In this document: one piece after another, positions 6,970 through 16,103 of the stretch
Layout of the letters: each line of letters begins with the position of its first letter
Numbering within the stretch: the first letter of the stretch is position 1
NCBI GenBank assembly: GCA_015075185.1
Contig: JABTUW010000004.1
Span: 1,332,761-1,396,760 of the forward strand
DNA: 64,000 nucleotides
Direction: 5' to 3'
From: Anaerolineales bacterium
Lineage (GTDB): Bacteria; Chloroflexota; Anaerolineae; 4572-78; J111
Made by a program: the position numbers and the translations under genes
Notes under the pieces: generated by a model
The model's input: only the letters and a program-made list of their open reading frames with translations
Databases searched by the model: none
What the model was told of the DNA's origin: nothing

Positions 6970-9807
6970 ATGCGCAAATCGTACCGGTCCCACTTGCTTG
7001 TCATCGGCCTCTATACCCTGCTGACTCTCATCTTTACCTGGCCGCTGGCGGCTCACCTCACCACCCACGTGCCCGGTGAGGCCACCTGGGCCTTTGACGA
7101 ATCCACCTTTCTCTGGAACATGGGCTGGTTTAAATACAGCCTGCTCACCTTACAGCAGACGCCCTTGGCATCGGATTACATTTTTTTTCCGCTGGGCATC
7201 AAGCTGACTACCTACACTTTCAACCTGTTCAACGCCGCTTTTGGCCTGCCCTTGCAGCTCGCCTTTTCCCTGCCCCTGGGCAGCAATCTAACCCTGCTTT
7301 TTTCCTTTATCTCCAGCGCCTACGGCATGTTTCTGCTGATGCTGTACCTGCTAAAGCAACCGCCGACCACCGAGTGCGCAGCCTCCCCTTGGGACCACAG
7401 ACCGCAAATCCCCGCCTCCCCGTCTTCCTTTACTCCCTACTCCCTACTCCCTACTCCCTACTTCCCCGCTTTCGCCGCCGGGGCTGTCTTTGCCTTTTCC
7501 GCCAGCCGGATGATGTACGCCGCGCTGGGCCATTATAACTTTGTGACCATCCAATGGTTTCCTTTTTTTGCCCTTTTTCTCCTCAAAGCCCTCCGTAACG
7601 GCAGCCGAAAAGCTATCTTCCTGACCGGCCTCTTTGCTGCTTTTTGCCTCTACGCCGAACTGACCTACAGTGTTTTTCTGATTTTCTTAACGTTGATTCT
7701 ATGGGTGAGCGAGAGGACGAAGACACGAGGACACGAGGGCGCGAGGCAAAACGCTGTCTCTTCGCTTCTTCGCCTCTTCGCCGTTGCCCTGGTCACATTT
7801 GTCCTGGCCGCCCCCTTCATTTTCGCCGTTTTACCCGACTTCCTCGATCCGGCCTACGCCGAACCGGGCTGGGGCGAGGGGTTGAAACTCAGCGCCGACC
7901 TGGCCGGCCTGGCCACACTGACCCCTCTCCATCCCCTCTCCAGCCAGGATTGGCTGCGCGAACTGCGGGCGGTCGTCGAAGGAACGAGCCGCTTCAGCGA
8001 TGTCAACACCCTCTTTTTAGGCTATGGCATTCTGGCTCTGGCACTGCTGGGCTACTTCGTTCGCCGGAAAGCAGGCCGGGTGTGGCTGTGGAGCGCCTTC
8101 ATCTTCACTCTCCTCAGCCTCGGCCCGCTGCTGACCATTAACGGCCAAAACCGCTTCAACCTGGACGGCCTCGAAGTCACCTTTCCCCTGCCTTTTGCCC
8201 TGCTTCATTACCTGCCCCTCATCAACGCCAACCGCGTCCCCAACCGCTTCGGCATCCCTCTGACCCTATCCCTGGCTGTACTGGTCGGCTATGCTGTTTC
8301 GGTCTTCACGTATCACGTATCACGTATCATCTCCCACCTACCACCTTTTACGTTTTACGTCTTACGTTTTACGCTTTACGCCCTCCTCCTCGCCCTCCTC
8401 CTCTTCGACCAGTACAGCGTCCCGCTCCCTCTCTCCGATGCCCGCATCCCTCCAGTCTACACCCAAATTGGAGCCGAGCCGGATAACTTTACCTTGCTGC
8501 AACTGCCGCTGGGCTGGCGCAACAGCTACGGCACGCTTGGCGCCGAGCAAACCCAACTGCAATATTACCAGTCAGCCCACCACCGCCGGATCCTGGCAGG
8601 CAACACGTCACGCAACCCGGCCTACAAGTTTGATTACTACGCTAACATCCCCCTCTTCAAAGCCTTAACCGAAACGGAACTCTACCGGCCTGTGGACGAA
8701 ACCCTCCTCCAACGCGCTCGCCTCCAGGCCCCCGAACTAATGGCCCTGTACAACATCAAATATCTGGTCATTCACCACCCTCTGCCCTACCGCAAACCCT
8801 ATGAGGATACTTATACCGCCACCCGCCACCTGGCCCTCGATTTGATTCCGCACCAGCCCGAGCCGATTTACCAGAGTCCCGGCGTACAAGCTTTTGCTGT
8901 GCAGCCCGCCGCCGTCCCCAATCCCCTCACCCTTGATTTTGGCGACTGGCGCAGCGACCCGTACCGGGGCGAAGGCTGGGCCGGCAATGAGGAGATTTTT
9001 GCTGCTACCGCCAACTGGGCCACTGCTGCCGAAGCCACTCTCTTCTTTCCTGTACGCGGCAGCGGCGACCACCAACTTTCCCTCCAAATCGCGCCGTTTA
9101 GCTATCCGGGTATGCCACAGCAAGGGGTTAGCCTCCTCCTAAATAATCGTTTATTACCGGATAGTATCTCTCTACACGAAGGATGGCAAATGATTGAGGT
9201 TGGGCTGCCGGAAGCAAATCTGGTGAACGGGCTCAACCGGCTGACCTTGCGCTTTATCCAGACCGCTCAACCGCGCCGGGTGCTGCCGGCAAACCGTCTG
9301 ATTGGCCAGACCGGTGTTGAAACCCCGCTTGATTTAGAACTCAACAGCGGCAGCGATTTTGCCTTTATAACGGTTGGTTTTGGGGAAGACGCCGTTGACG
9401 CTTCGGCTCATCGGCGGGGAGTCAATGTGGCCGTGATTCAACCGCAGTCCGGCCAGATAGTGGCGGTTAGAGGTTTCGATACCGCCGCCAACACTTTTGA
9501 AGCGGCGGCATTGAGCCAATTTATCGCCGAGATTGCCCCAGGCCAGATTGTGCTGGTTGCCAGTCAAGGCCTGGACGCAACTGCCTTTTTCAATGAGGAT
9601 ACTTTAACCAGTCTGCAATCCCTCGGCCTGTCCGGGAACAGCCTAAGCGCACCCTTTGCGGCGATCGGGGTTAAGGGAGCGCCTGCCGGTACCGCCCTGC
9701 AAGCTACCGGCAGAGACACTGAGACGGCCTATCTGCGCCTCGGCCCCAGCCCGGATACCCGGAATTTAGCCGCCGCCGTTGATAAAATAATTATTTCACA
9801 ACCCTAA
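6970..9807 (+). CDS. Large GT39/YfhO-like membrane protein with a C-terminal ILEI domain
   Basis: The 945-residue protein has about ten to twelve N-terminal membrane helices to residue 490. An acidic loop motif (PGEATWAFDEST) lies just after the first helix, as in lipid-linked-sugar membrane glycosyltransferases. A soluble part with a beta-sandwich-like region follows. Residues about 795-925 match the ILEI (interleukin-like EMT inducer, FAM3-type) domain: HRRGVNVAVIQPQSG, VRGFDTAAN, PGQIVLVASQG and FAAIGVKGAPAGTALQ. That domain is best known from animal FAM3 cytokines and POMGNT1, where it binds sugars. Three tandem-repeat insertions are translated in frame, in loops near residues 155, 258 and 458. 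Enzymatic function is inferred, not shown. Confidence 0.75.
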   Translation: MRKSYRSHLLVIGLYTLLTLIFTWPLAAHLTTHVPGEATWAFDESTFLWNMGWFKYSLLTLQQTPLASDYIFFPLGIKLTTYTFNLFNAAFGLPLQLAFSLPLGSNLTLLFSFISSAYGMFLLMLYLLKQPPTTECAASPWDHRPQIPASPSSFTPYSLLPTPYFPAFAAGAVFAFSASRMMYAALGHYNFVTIQWFPFFALFLLKALRNGSRKAIFLTGLFAAFCLYAELTYSVFLIFLTLILWVSERTKTRGHEGARQNAVSSLLRLFAVALVTFVLAAPFIFAVLPDFLDPAYAEPGWGEGLKLSADLAGLATLTPLHPLSSQDWLRELRAVVEGTSRFSDVNTLFLGYGILALALLGYFVRRKAGRVWLWSAFIFTLLSLGPLLTINGQNRFNLDGLEVTFPLPFALLHYLPLINANRVPNRFGIPLTLSLAVLVGYAVSVFTYHVSRIISHLPPFTFYVLRFTLYALLLALLLFDQYSVPLPLSDARIPPVYTQIGAEPDNFTLLQLPLGWRNSYGTLGAEQTQLQYYQSAHHRRILAGNTSRNPAYKFDYYANIPLFKALTETELYRPVDETLLQRARLQAPELMALYNIKYLVIHHPLPYRKPYEDTYTATRHLALDLIPHQPEPIYQSPGVQAFAVQPAAVPNPLTLDFGDWRSDPYRGEGWAGNEEIFAATANWATAAEATLFFPVRGSGDHQLSLQIAPFSYPGMPQQGVSLLLNNRLLPDSISLHEGWQMIEVGLPEANLVNGLNRLTLRFIQTAQPRRVLPANRLIGQTGVETPLDLELNSGSDFAFITVGFGEDAVDASAHRRGVNVAVIQPQSGQIVAVRGFDTAANTFEAAALSQFIAEIAPGQIVLVASQGLDATAFFNEDTLTSLQSLGLSGNSLSAPFAAIGVKGAPAGTALQATGRDTETAYLRLGPSPDTRNLAAAVDKIIISQP
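7432..7461 (+). repeat. Heptamer tandem repeat inside the ILEI-domain membrane protein gene
   Basis: About four copies of a 7-base unit, CTCCCTA, run through the coding sequence and are translated near residue 155, in a loop between membrane helices. The period of 7 resembles the short tandemly repeated repetitive (STRR) sequences known from filamentous cyanobacteria. No clear matching arm is seen beside it. Confidence 0.8.
7711..7782 (+). repeat. Octamer repeat with inverted arms inside the same gene
   Basis: The left arm repeats an 8-base unit close to ACGAGGAC; the right arm repeats a unit close to TTCGCCTC, roughly its complement. The segment is read through in frame (around residues 247-271) and yields an ERTKTRGHEGAR-like low-complexity loop between hydrophobic helices. 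It looks like a later insertion into the gene. Confidence 0.65.
8307..8380 (+). repeat. Heptamer repeat with two arms inside the same gene
   Basis: The left arm has three copies of CGTATCA. The right arm has about four copies of TTTACGT with small variations. Both have a period of 7 and are roughly complementary in order. The translated segment (around residues 446-470) keeps the reading frame and adds hydrophobic and aromatic residues between two membrane helices. Confidence 0.75.
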
Positions 9808-10129
9808 CTTCAGTCAGACTACTCACCTGGGTGATTACCTCGCGGAGTATGAATTTAAACATCGAATACGTGCAAAAAAACCCTTTTTTGTTTATAATTA
9901 ACTTAGCGATTGGCTCAAGCTGACTCACTCCAGTTTGGCGCTCTTTTACCAAGTTAAAGCTCTCTGCCACCCTGCCAATCACACCTCCTTTGCCGTCTCT
10001 GCCCCCTTACGACGGCTCCTGGGTTGTCCCCTTAAATTACTCGGCTAACTCTTGTTTCACCACAGTTAACAGGTCACAACACCAACATTTTTAATTGAAT
10101 ATGGAGCGCCAGGTGATCAGGGTCACGGC
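9808..10129. other. Intergenic region before the STAND gene
   Basis: This stretch of 322 bases separates the polysaccharide cluster from the STAND NTPase gene. It is more AT-rich than its surroundings around 9845-9905 and contains an A-run facing a T-run near 9873-9892. I see no convincing gene, RNA or clean terminator. It probably holds the promoter of the downstream gene. Confidence 0.4.
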
Positions 10130-12577
10130 ATGAATTATCTACTCACACCTGGATCAAGAGATAAAATCATGAACAAAGCTTACCACTTACAGAATATCCG
10201 CACCCTTTTTCAGGAAGGCTTTTCCGAAAACGAGCTTCGAGACTTCTGTTTCGATGAGCCCGATTTCAAACCCCTCTATGCGCAGTTGGCCTTGAGTGAC
10301 AGCAGCAGCGAAATTGTACATAAACTTCTTGAGTACGCTGAAAAAAGGTTATTCCTCGATAGCCTCCTCGTCTGGGCCAAGAAACAAAACCCTGGCAAGT
10401 ATCAACAGTGCCAACCTTACACCGACTATCCTGAAAAAGTATCGCGTCCCTCGTTGGCCCCAGAGAGAATCTTTCAACCTCCCCGCCCGATAACAAGTTT
10501 TATTGGTCGTCAACAAGAACTGGCAAAACTTGGCGAGATATTGGTTCAGAAGGATGGACCGAAGCTCTTTTGCCTGGCCGGAATGGGTGGAATTGGCAAA
10601 ACCGCGCTGGCTATCCACCTGGCGTATCTGGTGCGTGATGATTTTCCTGATGGTGTGCTCTGGGGAAATGTCGCTAAAAGCCAGCCGTTAGCCATTTTGG
10701 ATAGCTGGGCCCGCGCCTATGGCTGTGACTTCAGCAGTCTGCCCGATTTGGATAGCCGAACCACTGCCGTCCGTGATCTATTGGAGGATAAAAGGGTTCT
10801 TATTATCCTTGACGATGTGCGGGGTGCGGAGAAAATTTGTTCCCTTTTGCCCGTCGAGACCAAGAATGTTATTTTGCTCACGACGCGTGATTTAGAGTTG
10901 GCCACAGCCCTCAATGCGTACGAAATTCGAGTCTCAGTTCTGGAACCGGCTGAGAGCTTCAAACTATTGGCTCAAATTGTAGGCCAGGAGCGTATCCAGG
11001 CCGAAGAACAGGCTGCGGCTGAAATCTGCCGCTTATTAGGGCACTTACCGTTAGCGATAGAGATTGCGGCCCGGCGGCTCGCTTCACACGAACGTTGGAA
11101 ACTGGCCGAATTGGTCCAGCGGCTGCGAAATGTCAACCATCGGCTGAAAGAACTTAAGGTAAGCGACCGACAAGTCCGAACTTCTTTTGCCGTGAGCTGG
11201 GAAGCCTTGCCTCAGAATCTGCGCCGAATTTTTGCGGTACTAGGAGTCTTTGAAGGCCGGGCCATCTGCCCGGAAGCGCTGGCGGCAGTTGCCGAAATAG
11301 ACCGGCGCAGCGCCCAGGAAAGCCTGGATGCCCTGGTAGCGCTATCATTAATTTCGGAAGAGGCAGATACTTATTACCGGCAGCATCCCCTGCTGGCCGA
11401 TTTTGCCGGCGAGCAGTTGGGACAGGATGAGCTTGCCTATGCCAGAATGGCTCAATATTACCTGCGCTATGCCACTACCTTCCAACAAACTTACTCGGTT
11501 TTGGAGCAAGAGTGGGAAAATATAATAGCCGGGATGCGGACAGCTTATGAACAGCACCGCTGGCAAAATGTGCTCACTTATGCCGTTGTATTAGAGAATG
11601 CTTATTTCGCTCGCGCCCGGTTTGCCGATGCCCGCCAGGGTTATCAGTGGGCCGCCGAGGCGAGCGAAGCCTTGGGAGATTATCCGGCGTTGGCTGACAG
11701 TCTATGCCAGCACGCGCGGGCATGTATTGAACAATGTGACTATGCTGAGGCCGAGGAATTATTGATCCGCAGCCTTCATCTGTGGGAAGCATTAAATGAC
11801 CAACCTGGTATCGCTAACGCCCGGTACTACCTGGGACGAATTGCTATTGAGAAAGCGGATTTTGATAAAGCGCACCTATTATTTACCGCAAGCCGCCACA
11901 TCAGAGAGCAATTGGGGGATAAGCTTGGTGTTGCTGAGATTCTGTATCTTCAAGCTGACATCCCTTATTATAACGGTGATTATGAGACAGCAAAAGAGCT
12001 TGGGACACAAGCGCTACGAATTCAACAAAATGCTGGTGATAAAGCAGGTTCTATTCGAAGTCTAAATTTGCTTGCAGATATCGCTCTTAAGCAGAACAAC
12101 CCTACCCTGGCCGAGAAATATTGCCAAGATGCTTTGGCCGTATGTGAAGAAATCCAGGAACAGGGTGAACTGGCCGTGACCCTCTACAACTTGTCCGAGG
12201 CTTATCGGCTGCAGGGTGATCTAAAACTCGCCCGGAGCCACGCCGAGAAAAGTTTAACTTTGCTCACCCGGATGGGAGATCGAAAAACACAGGCAAACGC
12301 TCTGTGGCGATTGAGTTTAATTGATGCGGATCTAAAACATTATATTTTGGCTCGAGAAGAGGGCCTGCGCAGCCTTAATATCTCCCGCGAGATAGGTGAT
12401 TCCTGGGGTATGGTTTACAGTTTCCTCCAACTGGGCGATATTGAGCAGGCCCTTGACCAGCCCGGCGAGGCTCAGATAAGTTGGTCAAAGGGGCTAGAAT
12501 TGGCCCAAGCATTGCCAGAGCACCCCTTGACCGAGGTACTGCGCCGCCGCTTGGGCCAGGATAACATCAGAACATGA
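10130..12577 (+). CDS. STAND NTPase: effector-associated domain, NB-ARC, TPR repeats
   Basis: An 815-residue signalling ATPase. An alternative ATG at 10169 begins exactly at the first domain and may be the true start. Residues about 14-90 (NIRTLFQEGFSENELRDFCF) resemble a death-fold-like effector-associated domain used by bacteria to recruit partners. The NB-ARC core follows, with P-loop AGMGGIGKTALA near 150, Walker B RVLIILDD near 223 and LPLAIEIA near 307. From about 450 on there are tetratricopeptide repeats (ARYYLGRIAIEKADFDKA and similar). In this class ligand sensing by the repeats drives oligomerisation and signalling, often in defence or programmed death. No effector domain is fused. 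Confidence 0.88.
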   Translation: MNYLLTPGSRDKIMNKAYHLQNIRTLFQEGFSENELRDFCFDEPDFKPLYAQLALSDSSSEIVHKLLEYAEKRLFLDSLLVWAKKQNPGKYQQCQPYTDYPEKVSRPSLAPERIFQPPRPITSFIGRQQELAKLGEILVQKDGPKLFCLAGMGGIGKTALAIHLAYLVRDDFPDGVLWGNVAKSQPLAILDSWARAYGCDFSSLPDLDSRTTAVRDLLEDKRVLIILDDVRGAEKICSLLPVETKNVILLTTRDLELATALNAYEIRVSVLEPAESFKLLAQIVGQERIQAEEQAAAEICRLLGHLPLAIEIAARRLASHERWKLAELVQRLRNVNHRLKELKVSDRQVRTSFAVSWEALPQNLRRIFAVLGVFEGRAICPEALAAVAEIDRRSAQESLDALVALSLISEEADTYYRQHPLLADFAGEQLGQDELAYARMAQYYLRYATTFQQTYSVLEQEWENIIAGMRTAYEQHRWQNVLTYAVVLENAYFARARFADARQGYQWAAEASEALGDYPALADSLCQHARACIEQCDYAEAEELLIRSLHLWEALNDQPGIANARYYLGRIAIEKADFDKAHLLFTASRHIREQLGDKLGVAEILYLQADIPYYNGDYETAKELGTQALRIQQNAGDKAGSIRSLNLLADIALKQNNPTLAEKYCQDALAVCEEIQEQGELAVTLYNLSEAYRLQGDLKLARSHAEKSLTLLTRMGDRKTQANALWRLSLIDADLKHYILAREEGLRSLNISREIGDSWGMVYSFLQLGDIEQALDQPGEAQISWSKGLELAQALPEHPLTEVLRRRLGQDNIRT

Positions 12578-12615
12578 AATAAACAGTCTCCTCCTCAAGC
12601 CGGCCCCTTCATCTT

Positions 12616-14094
12616 TTATCTACGACTATGAGGCCCCTTAGTTGCCCAGCCATCAGCGGCCAATACATGTATCCAGTCACCATTTGGAAATTTATCTAGA
12701 ACAGCTTTCGTACCTGCTCGGATTTGACCCTGCCCAACTGGTATAGGTGCGTATCCACCAAAGAAACGCTTTTTTGTGACCCATTTCCGCCACAAGCTTT
12801 CTTCATTCCACCACGAGATTTCTTTTGGTGGTGGCAACTGTGGCAGTAACGGCAAGTCAGGGTTTGGCCCCATAGCCTTCTGTTTAACAAAATCTTCGAA
12901 CTTTTTGTAAAGATCCGCCACGTCCTCATTAGCCGCCAAGCCCCTCGACCAGACAGAGTTGGACCGTCTGGCTGAGAGGAGACGGAAGATCTGATATGCA
13001 ATCCCATTCAGTTCTTCTTTTATGTCATCGTGTTCAAGTAGTTGATTTTCCCTATCCACCTTCCCATTCAGTTCTTCTTTTATGTCATCGTGTTTAAGTA
13101 GTAGATTATCCCTACCCACCCTATAGGTACCAGGCACATTTCTAGCAGGCAAATATCTTTTATTCACCTGATCTTGCCAATACTGGTCTAATTTATTCTT
13201 CCCAGTTACTTGGTCCTTCTCAAGGATATGGGTGTAGATATGAGGCCGTAGAATAGGTATTGGATGTTGCGCTTCTTTCCCTTCCTGAGTAAATTCCTCT
13301 TCCGAATGTTGGAGCATCAAATCCATAAAATCCAGAGCAATCACAGGTCCACCTATCAAGCAGCCATAGACATCAGCAAAAATCTCTTCCTTCCACCGTT
13401 TAACGTAATCCGGTGTCTCCTGCTCGGTTTTCACCTTAATTCTAAAAAGGTCGGATGGGTCTTGGTCCTCTGATCTGGGAAGTTGGGGTGGGTCCTGGTC
13501 TTCTAATTCTTTATAAAATCCGTGTCGGTACACATAATGTCCTACCTCGTGAGGAATAGCCAGGTAATCTCGATAAACCCAGGTACAGGTGAAGGGAATA
13601 GCGATGAGAGCTACCGGGGCATAGGGAATAACGCGGATAGAAGCCGATTTTTGGAAATAAGTGACCACTGTCACCCTTTCTGAATCTTCAGCCTCTTGTG
13701 ACATTTCTAAAAATGGCAGTGCAGGTTGGAGAGCTTGCCAGGCCAATCTATCTGCCGCATTTAGAACGGTCTGATCTCCTGACGACCGCTGGTCCACTAT
13801 TCGTTGCAGCACTTCTAAATCATAACCAATCTGGTCAAGAGTCACCCCGAAAACATACTCCACAGGAAACTCATCCGAAGACGCCAAATCGTGTTTATTT
13901 TTACTGCCAAAACCATCGTAGAAGAAATTAAATTGACCTTCCGCAAATAATCGTAAACGCTTGACCAAGTTCTCCAGAGTTAATTTACGGGAGAGAGTTG
14001 GCGTTTTCTGTATTCGCTCAAATAAGACACCCAAAGCTTGGTCTAAGGCCAGCCAACGATTTTTCCAAATCGTCAAATCTTGTGCATCAGGCAT
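12616..14094 (-). CDS. Uncharacterised protein with an HEVGH metallopeptidase-like motif
   Basis: A 492-residue protein with no clear family. The sequence AIPHEVGHYVYRHGF near residue 182 fits the HExxH zinc site of metallopeptidases, and EEIFADVYGCLIGG about 40 residues later could supply the third ligand, as in gluzincins. The surrounding EEIFAD pattern is common in M48/M78-like and other bacterial zincins. The N-terminal 150 residues look helical. Residues near 325-364 contain a 20-residue tandem duplication. The gene starts after an AAGGAGA site and converges with the STAND gene. A proteolytic effector role for it is speculative. Confidence 0.65.
   Translation of the reverse strand: MPDAQDLTIWKNRWLALDQALGVLFERIQKTPTLSRKLTLENLVKRLRLFAEGQFNFFYDGFGSKNKHDLASSDEFPVEYVFGVTLDQIGYDLEVLQRIVDQRSSGDQTVLNAADRLAWQALQPALPFLEMSQEAEDSERVTVVTYFQKSASIRVIPYAPVALIAIPFTCTWVYRDYLAIPHEVGHYVYRHGFYKELEDQDPPQLPRSEDQDPSDLFRIKVKTEQETPDYVKRWKEEIFADVYGCLIGGPVIALDFMDLMLQHSEEEFTQEGKEAQHPIPILRPHIYTHILEKDQVTGKNKLDQYWQDQVNKRYLPARNVPGTYRVGRDNLLLKHDDIKEELNGKVDRENQLLEHDDIKEELNGIAYQIFRLLSARRSNSVWSRGLAANEDVADLYKKFEDFVKQKAMGPNPDLPLLPQLPPPKEISWWNEESLWRKWVTKKRFFGGYAPIPVGQGQIRAGTKAVLDKFPNGDWIHVLAADGWATKGPHSRR
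13002..13121 (-). repeat. 60-bp tandem duplication inside the HEVGH gene
   Basis: Two nearly identical 60-base units lie head to tail (13002-13061 and 13062-13121). As a multiple of three, the unit adds 20 residues without breaking the frame; both copies contain LLxHDDIKEELNG. The copies differ at only a few bases, so the duplication is recent or still active. Confidence 0.9.
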
Positions 14095-14190
14095 GGTCGT
14101 TTCTCCTTTTCAGTTTGAACCAAGAAGTCGAATTTCGGTTAACATACTCCAAATTATATCAGTCTACCACTATGAAAATCAATCGGCACT

Positions 14191-15066
14191 TTAGCCAAAT
14201 AAATTAAAGACTTTGACTGCGTTCTCCCGCAGAATCTTGCGCTTGTCCTCATCCGACAAATTCAGGGCCAAAAACTGCTGGATATTATCGTAGATGTCTT
14301 TAACGCCGGGAGCGGGCCAGTCGGAGCCGAACATGGCTTTGTCGGCCACCCGCTCCAGCCAGGGATAGTACTGCGGCAAGCTTTTGGGCGGCGTGCTGGA
14401 AATATCAAAGTACACGTTGGGGTGGCGGCGCAGCAGGAAAAAGGCGGTCTCGGTGTACATGGGCCGCCCGGCATGGGCAGCGATGATTTTGAGGTCGGGA
14501 AAATCTACGGCCACATCATCAATCGGCAGCGGGTCGGCAAAGCGGTTGCGCGCCCCTTTGAAGACGGAGGTGCCGGTATGGACCATCAACGACGCGCCGT
14601 ACTCGATACACTTTTCGTAGACAACGGTCAGCCCGGCCAGCTCTTTGTTGAAGAGATAGTCGTTTACGTTGAACAGTTGGTGTGGGGGATGGAGCTTGAT
14701 GGCTTTGAGGCCAAGCTCGCCCAGGAGATGATCCATCTGCTCGGCCACGCGCGGGGTACGGCGGGGATCAATTCCACCAAAGGGAATGAAACGATTCGGA
14801 TAAGCTGCGGCAAAGCGGGCGGTGAAGTTGTTGATTTCCTCGGTGTAACCAATGACATCGGGGCTAAGGTAGTTGATTAAGCCCAGCCATTCGATGTTAT
14901 GCTCGTCCATATAGGCCACCAGTTTGTGCGGGTCGGTGGTAAATTCGTCCAGCCGGGCAGGGTCCGCTTGGGTGGCTTTCACCGCCGCCGCAATCTCCGG
15001 CTTGACCGCATCCCAGGGGGTAATATGAACGTGAATGTCAATAAATTTATAATCGAACGTTCTCAT
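14191..15066 (-). CDS. Amidohydrolase family protein (TIM-barrel metal-dependent hydrolase)
   Basis: A 291-residue protein of the amidohydrolase-2 type, which includes decarboxylases such as ACMSD and gamma-resorcylate decarboxylase. It shows the metal motif DIHVHITPWD at the N-terminus, KLHPPHQLF and HTGTSVF mid-protein, IIAAHAGRP, and MFGSDWPAPG near the end. I chose the ATG at 15066 because the longer frame starts with a low-quality arginine-rich stretch. The start overlaps the end of the Gfo/Idh/MocA gene by 20 bases, so the two are likely coupled. The substrate is unknown. Confidence 0.85.
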   Translation of the reverse strand: MRTFDYKFIDIHVHITPWDAVKPEIAAAVKATQADPARLDEFTTDPHKLVAYMDEHNIEWLGLINYLSPDVIGYTEEINNFTARFAAAYPNRFIPFGGIDPRRTPRVAEQMDHLLGELGLKAIKLHPPHQLFNVNDYLFNKELAGLTVVYEKCIEYGASLMVHTGTSVFKGARNRFADPLPIDDVAVDFPDLKIIAAHAGRPMYTETAFFLLRRHPNVYFDISSTPPKSLPQYYPWLERVADKAMFGSDWPAPGVKDIYDNIQQFLALNLSDEDKRKILRENAVKVFNLFG

Positions 15067-16102
15067 CCCTGCTTCCCCTAATCTGTTCCGGCGCAACCTG
15101 GCAGCCCGTCTCTGCCGAGCGCAGCATGGCTTCAATCACGGCGACATCTTGCAGCGCCTGCCCTGGCGGGCAGCGATGCGCCTCGCCCCGGCGAATAGCC
15201 GCCGCAAAGGCCGCCAGCTCCGCTTTAACCCCTTGATGCGGGGTGATGGCAACTGTCCGGGTCACGCCGCCACTGGTAACATCCAGCCCTTGCCGGTGAA
15301 CGCGGAGCGATCCTTTTTCTCCGGTGACGTGCAGCGCCGGCGGCCAGGGAGCGTCAACCACATAGGTCGCCAGGTAGACGCCGGTCAGACCACTCTCAAA
15401 CTGGAGGGTGGCGCTCAAGACGTCGGCGGGAGGCAGGTCGGCCCGAATTTGCCGGGTTACAGCGCTGACCTGGCTGATCTCGCCCAGCAGCCAGCGCAGC
15501 ACGGCGATGTGATGTACGCCCACGTCCAGCAAGAATCCGCCGGGAAAATCGCCGGATCTGCGCCAGGGCGTAGCGTAATATTTGTTATCCGGGTGAATGG
15601 GGTTGTAGACCACCCAATGACACAAGAGGGGGCGGCCAATTTCCCCTCCGTGAATAATCGCTGCGGCCCGTTCAAAAGCTTCTTCGTAGCGCCAGTTCTC
15701 CCCCACTGCCCAGATTTGCCCGCTGTTCTGCCGGTACAAGTCTAACAGCCGCCGCCCGGTCACCACAGTGGAGGCAATAGGTTTTTCGCTGATAACGTGC
15801 TTGCCGGAGCGCAGCGCCCGCTCAACCACCGACGGCATCACCTCAATCGGCAGGATGATGTCCACCGCCTCAATGTCGTCGCGGGCCAGCAGGGCTGGCA
15901 GGTCGCTTGTCGCCTCTATCTGGCCCGGTAGTTGACTCGCCAGGGTCACCGCATTAGCCTGCGAGCGGCTGTAAACGGCGACGACTTCAAAGGTATCGTC
16001 CAAGCCGTGCAACGCCGGTACATGCACATCGCGGGCAAAGATACCCGCGCCGATCAGAGCCAGCCGAATCCGACCCGTCAACGAAGAGCGCCTCGTTTTC
16101 AC
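15047..16102 (-). CDS. Gfo/Idh/MocA family NAD(P)-dependent oxidoreductase
   Basis: A 351-residue sugar-dehydrogenase-like protein. The N-terminal Rossmann fold starts with RLALIGAGIFARDVHVPAL, and EKPIAST near residue 108 is the family's typical EKP nucleotide-site motif. The C-terminal domain contains GDFPGGFLLDVGVHHIAVLRWLLG with the conserved D/H pair. It probably oxidises or reduces a sugar or cyclitol. It sits in a minus-strand run with a cupin-like gene upstream (stop 1 base before this start) and an amidohydrolase downstream, which suggests a small catabolic operon. Confidence 0.9.
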   Translation of the reverse strand: MKTRRSSLTGRIRLALIGAGIFARDVHVPALHGLDDTFEVVAVYSRSQANAVTLASQLPGQIEATSDLPALLARDDIEAVDIILPIEVMPSVVERALRSGKHVISEKPIASTVVTGRRLLDLYRQNSGQIWAVGENWRYEEAFERAAAIIHGGEIGRPLLCHWVVYNPIHPDNKYYATPWRRSGDFPGGFLLDVGVHHIAVLRWLLGEISQVSAVTRQIRADLPPADVLSATLQFESGLTGVYLATYVVDAPWPPALHVTGEKGSLRVHRQGLDVTSGGVTRTVAITPHQGVKAELAAFAAAIRRGEAHRCPPGQALQDVAVIEAMLRSAETGCQVAPEQIRGSRDENVRL

Positions 16103-16103
16103 T

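Noticed and set aside
7432..8380. CRISPR array or transposon ends
   Set aside because: Unit lengths of 7-8 without spacers and no transposase; they fit short tandem repeats.
13002..13121. CRISPR-like repeat
   Set aside because: Only two units without spacers, inside a coding frame, with a unit length that is a multiple of three.
15067..15135. N-terminal extension of the amidohydrolase
   Set aside because: The 23 additional residues are Arg/Ala/Cys-rich antisense-like sequence inside the Gfo/Idh/MocA gene; ATG 15066 begins at the conserved domain.
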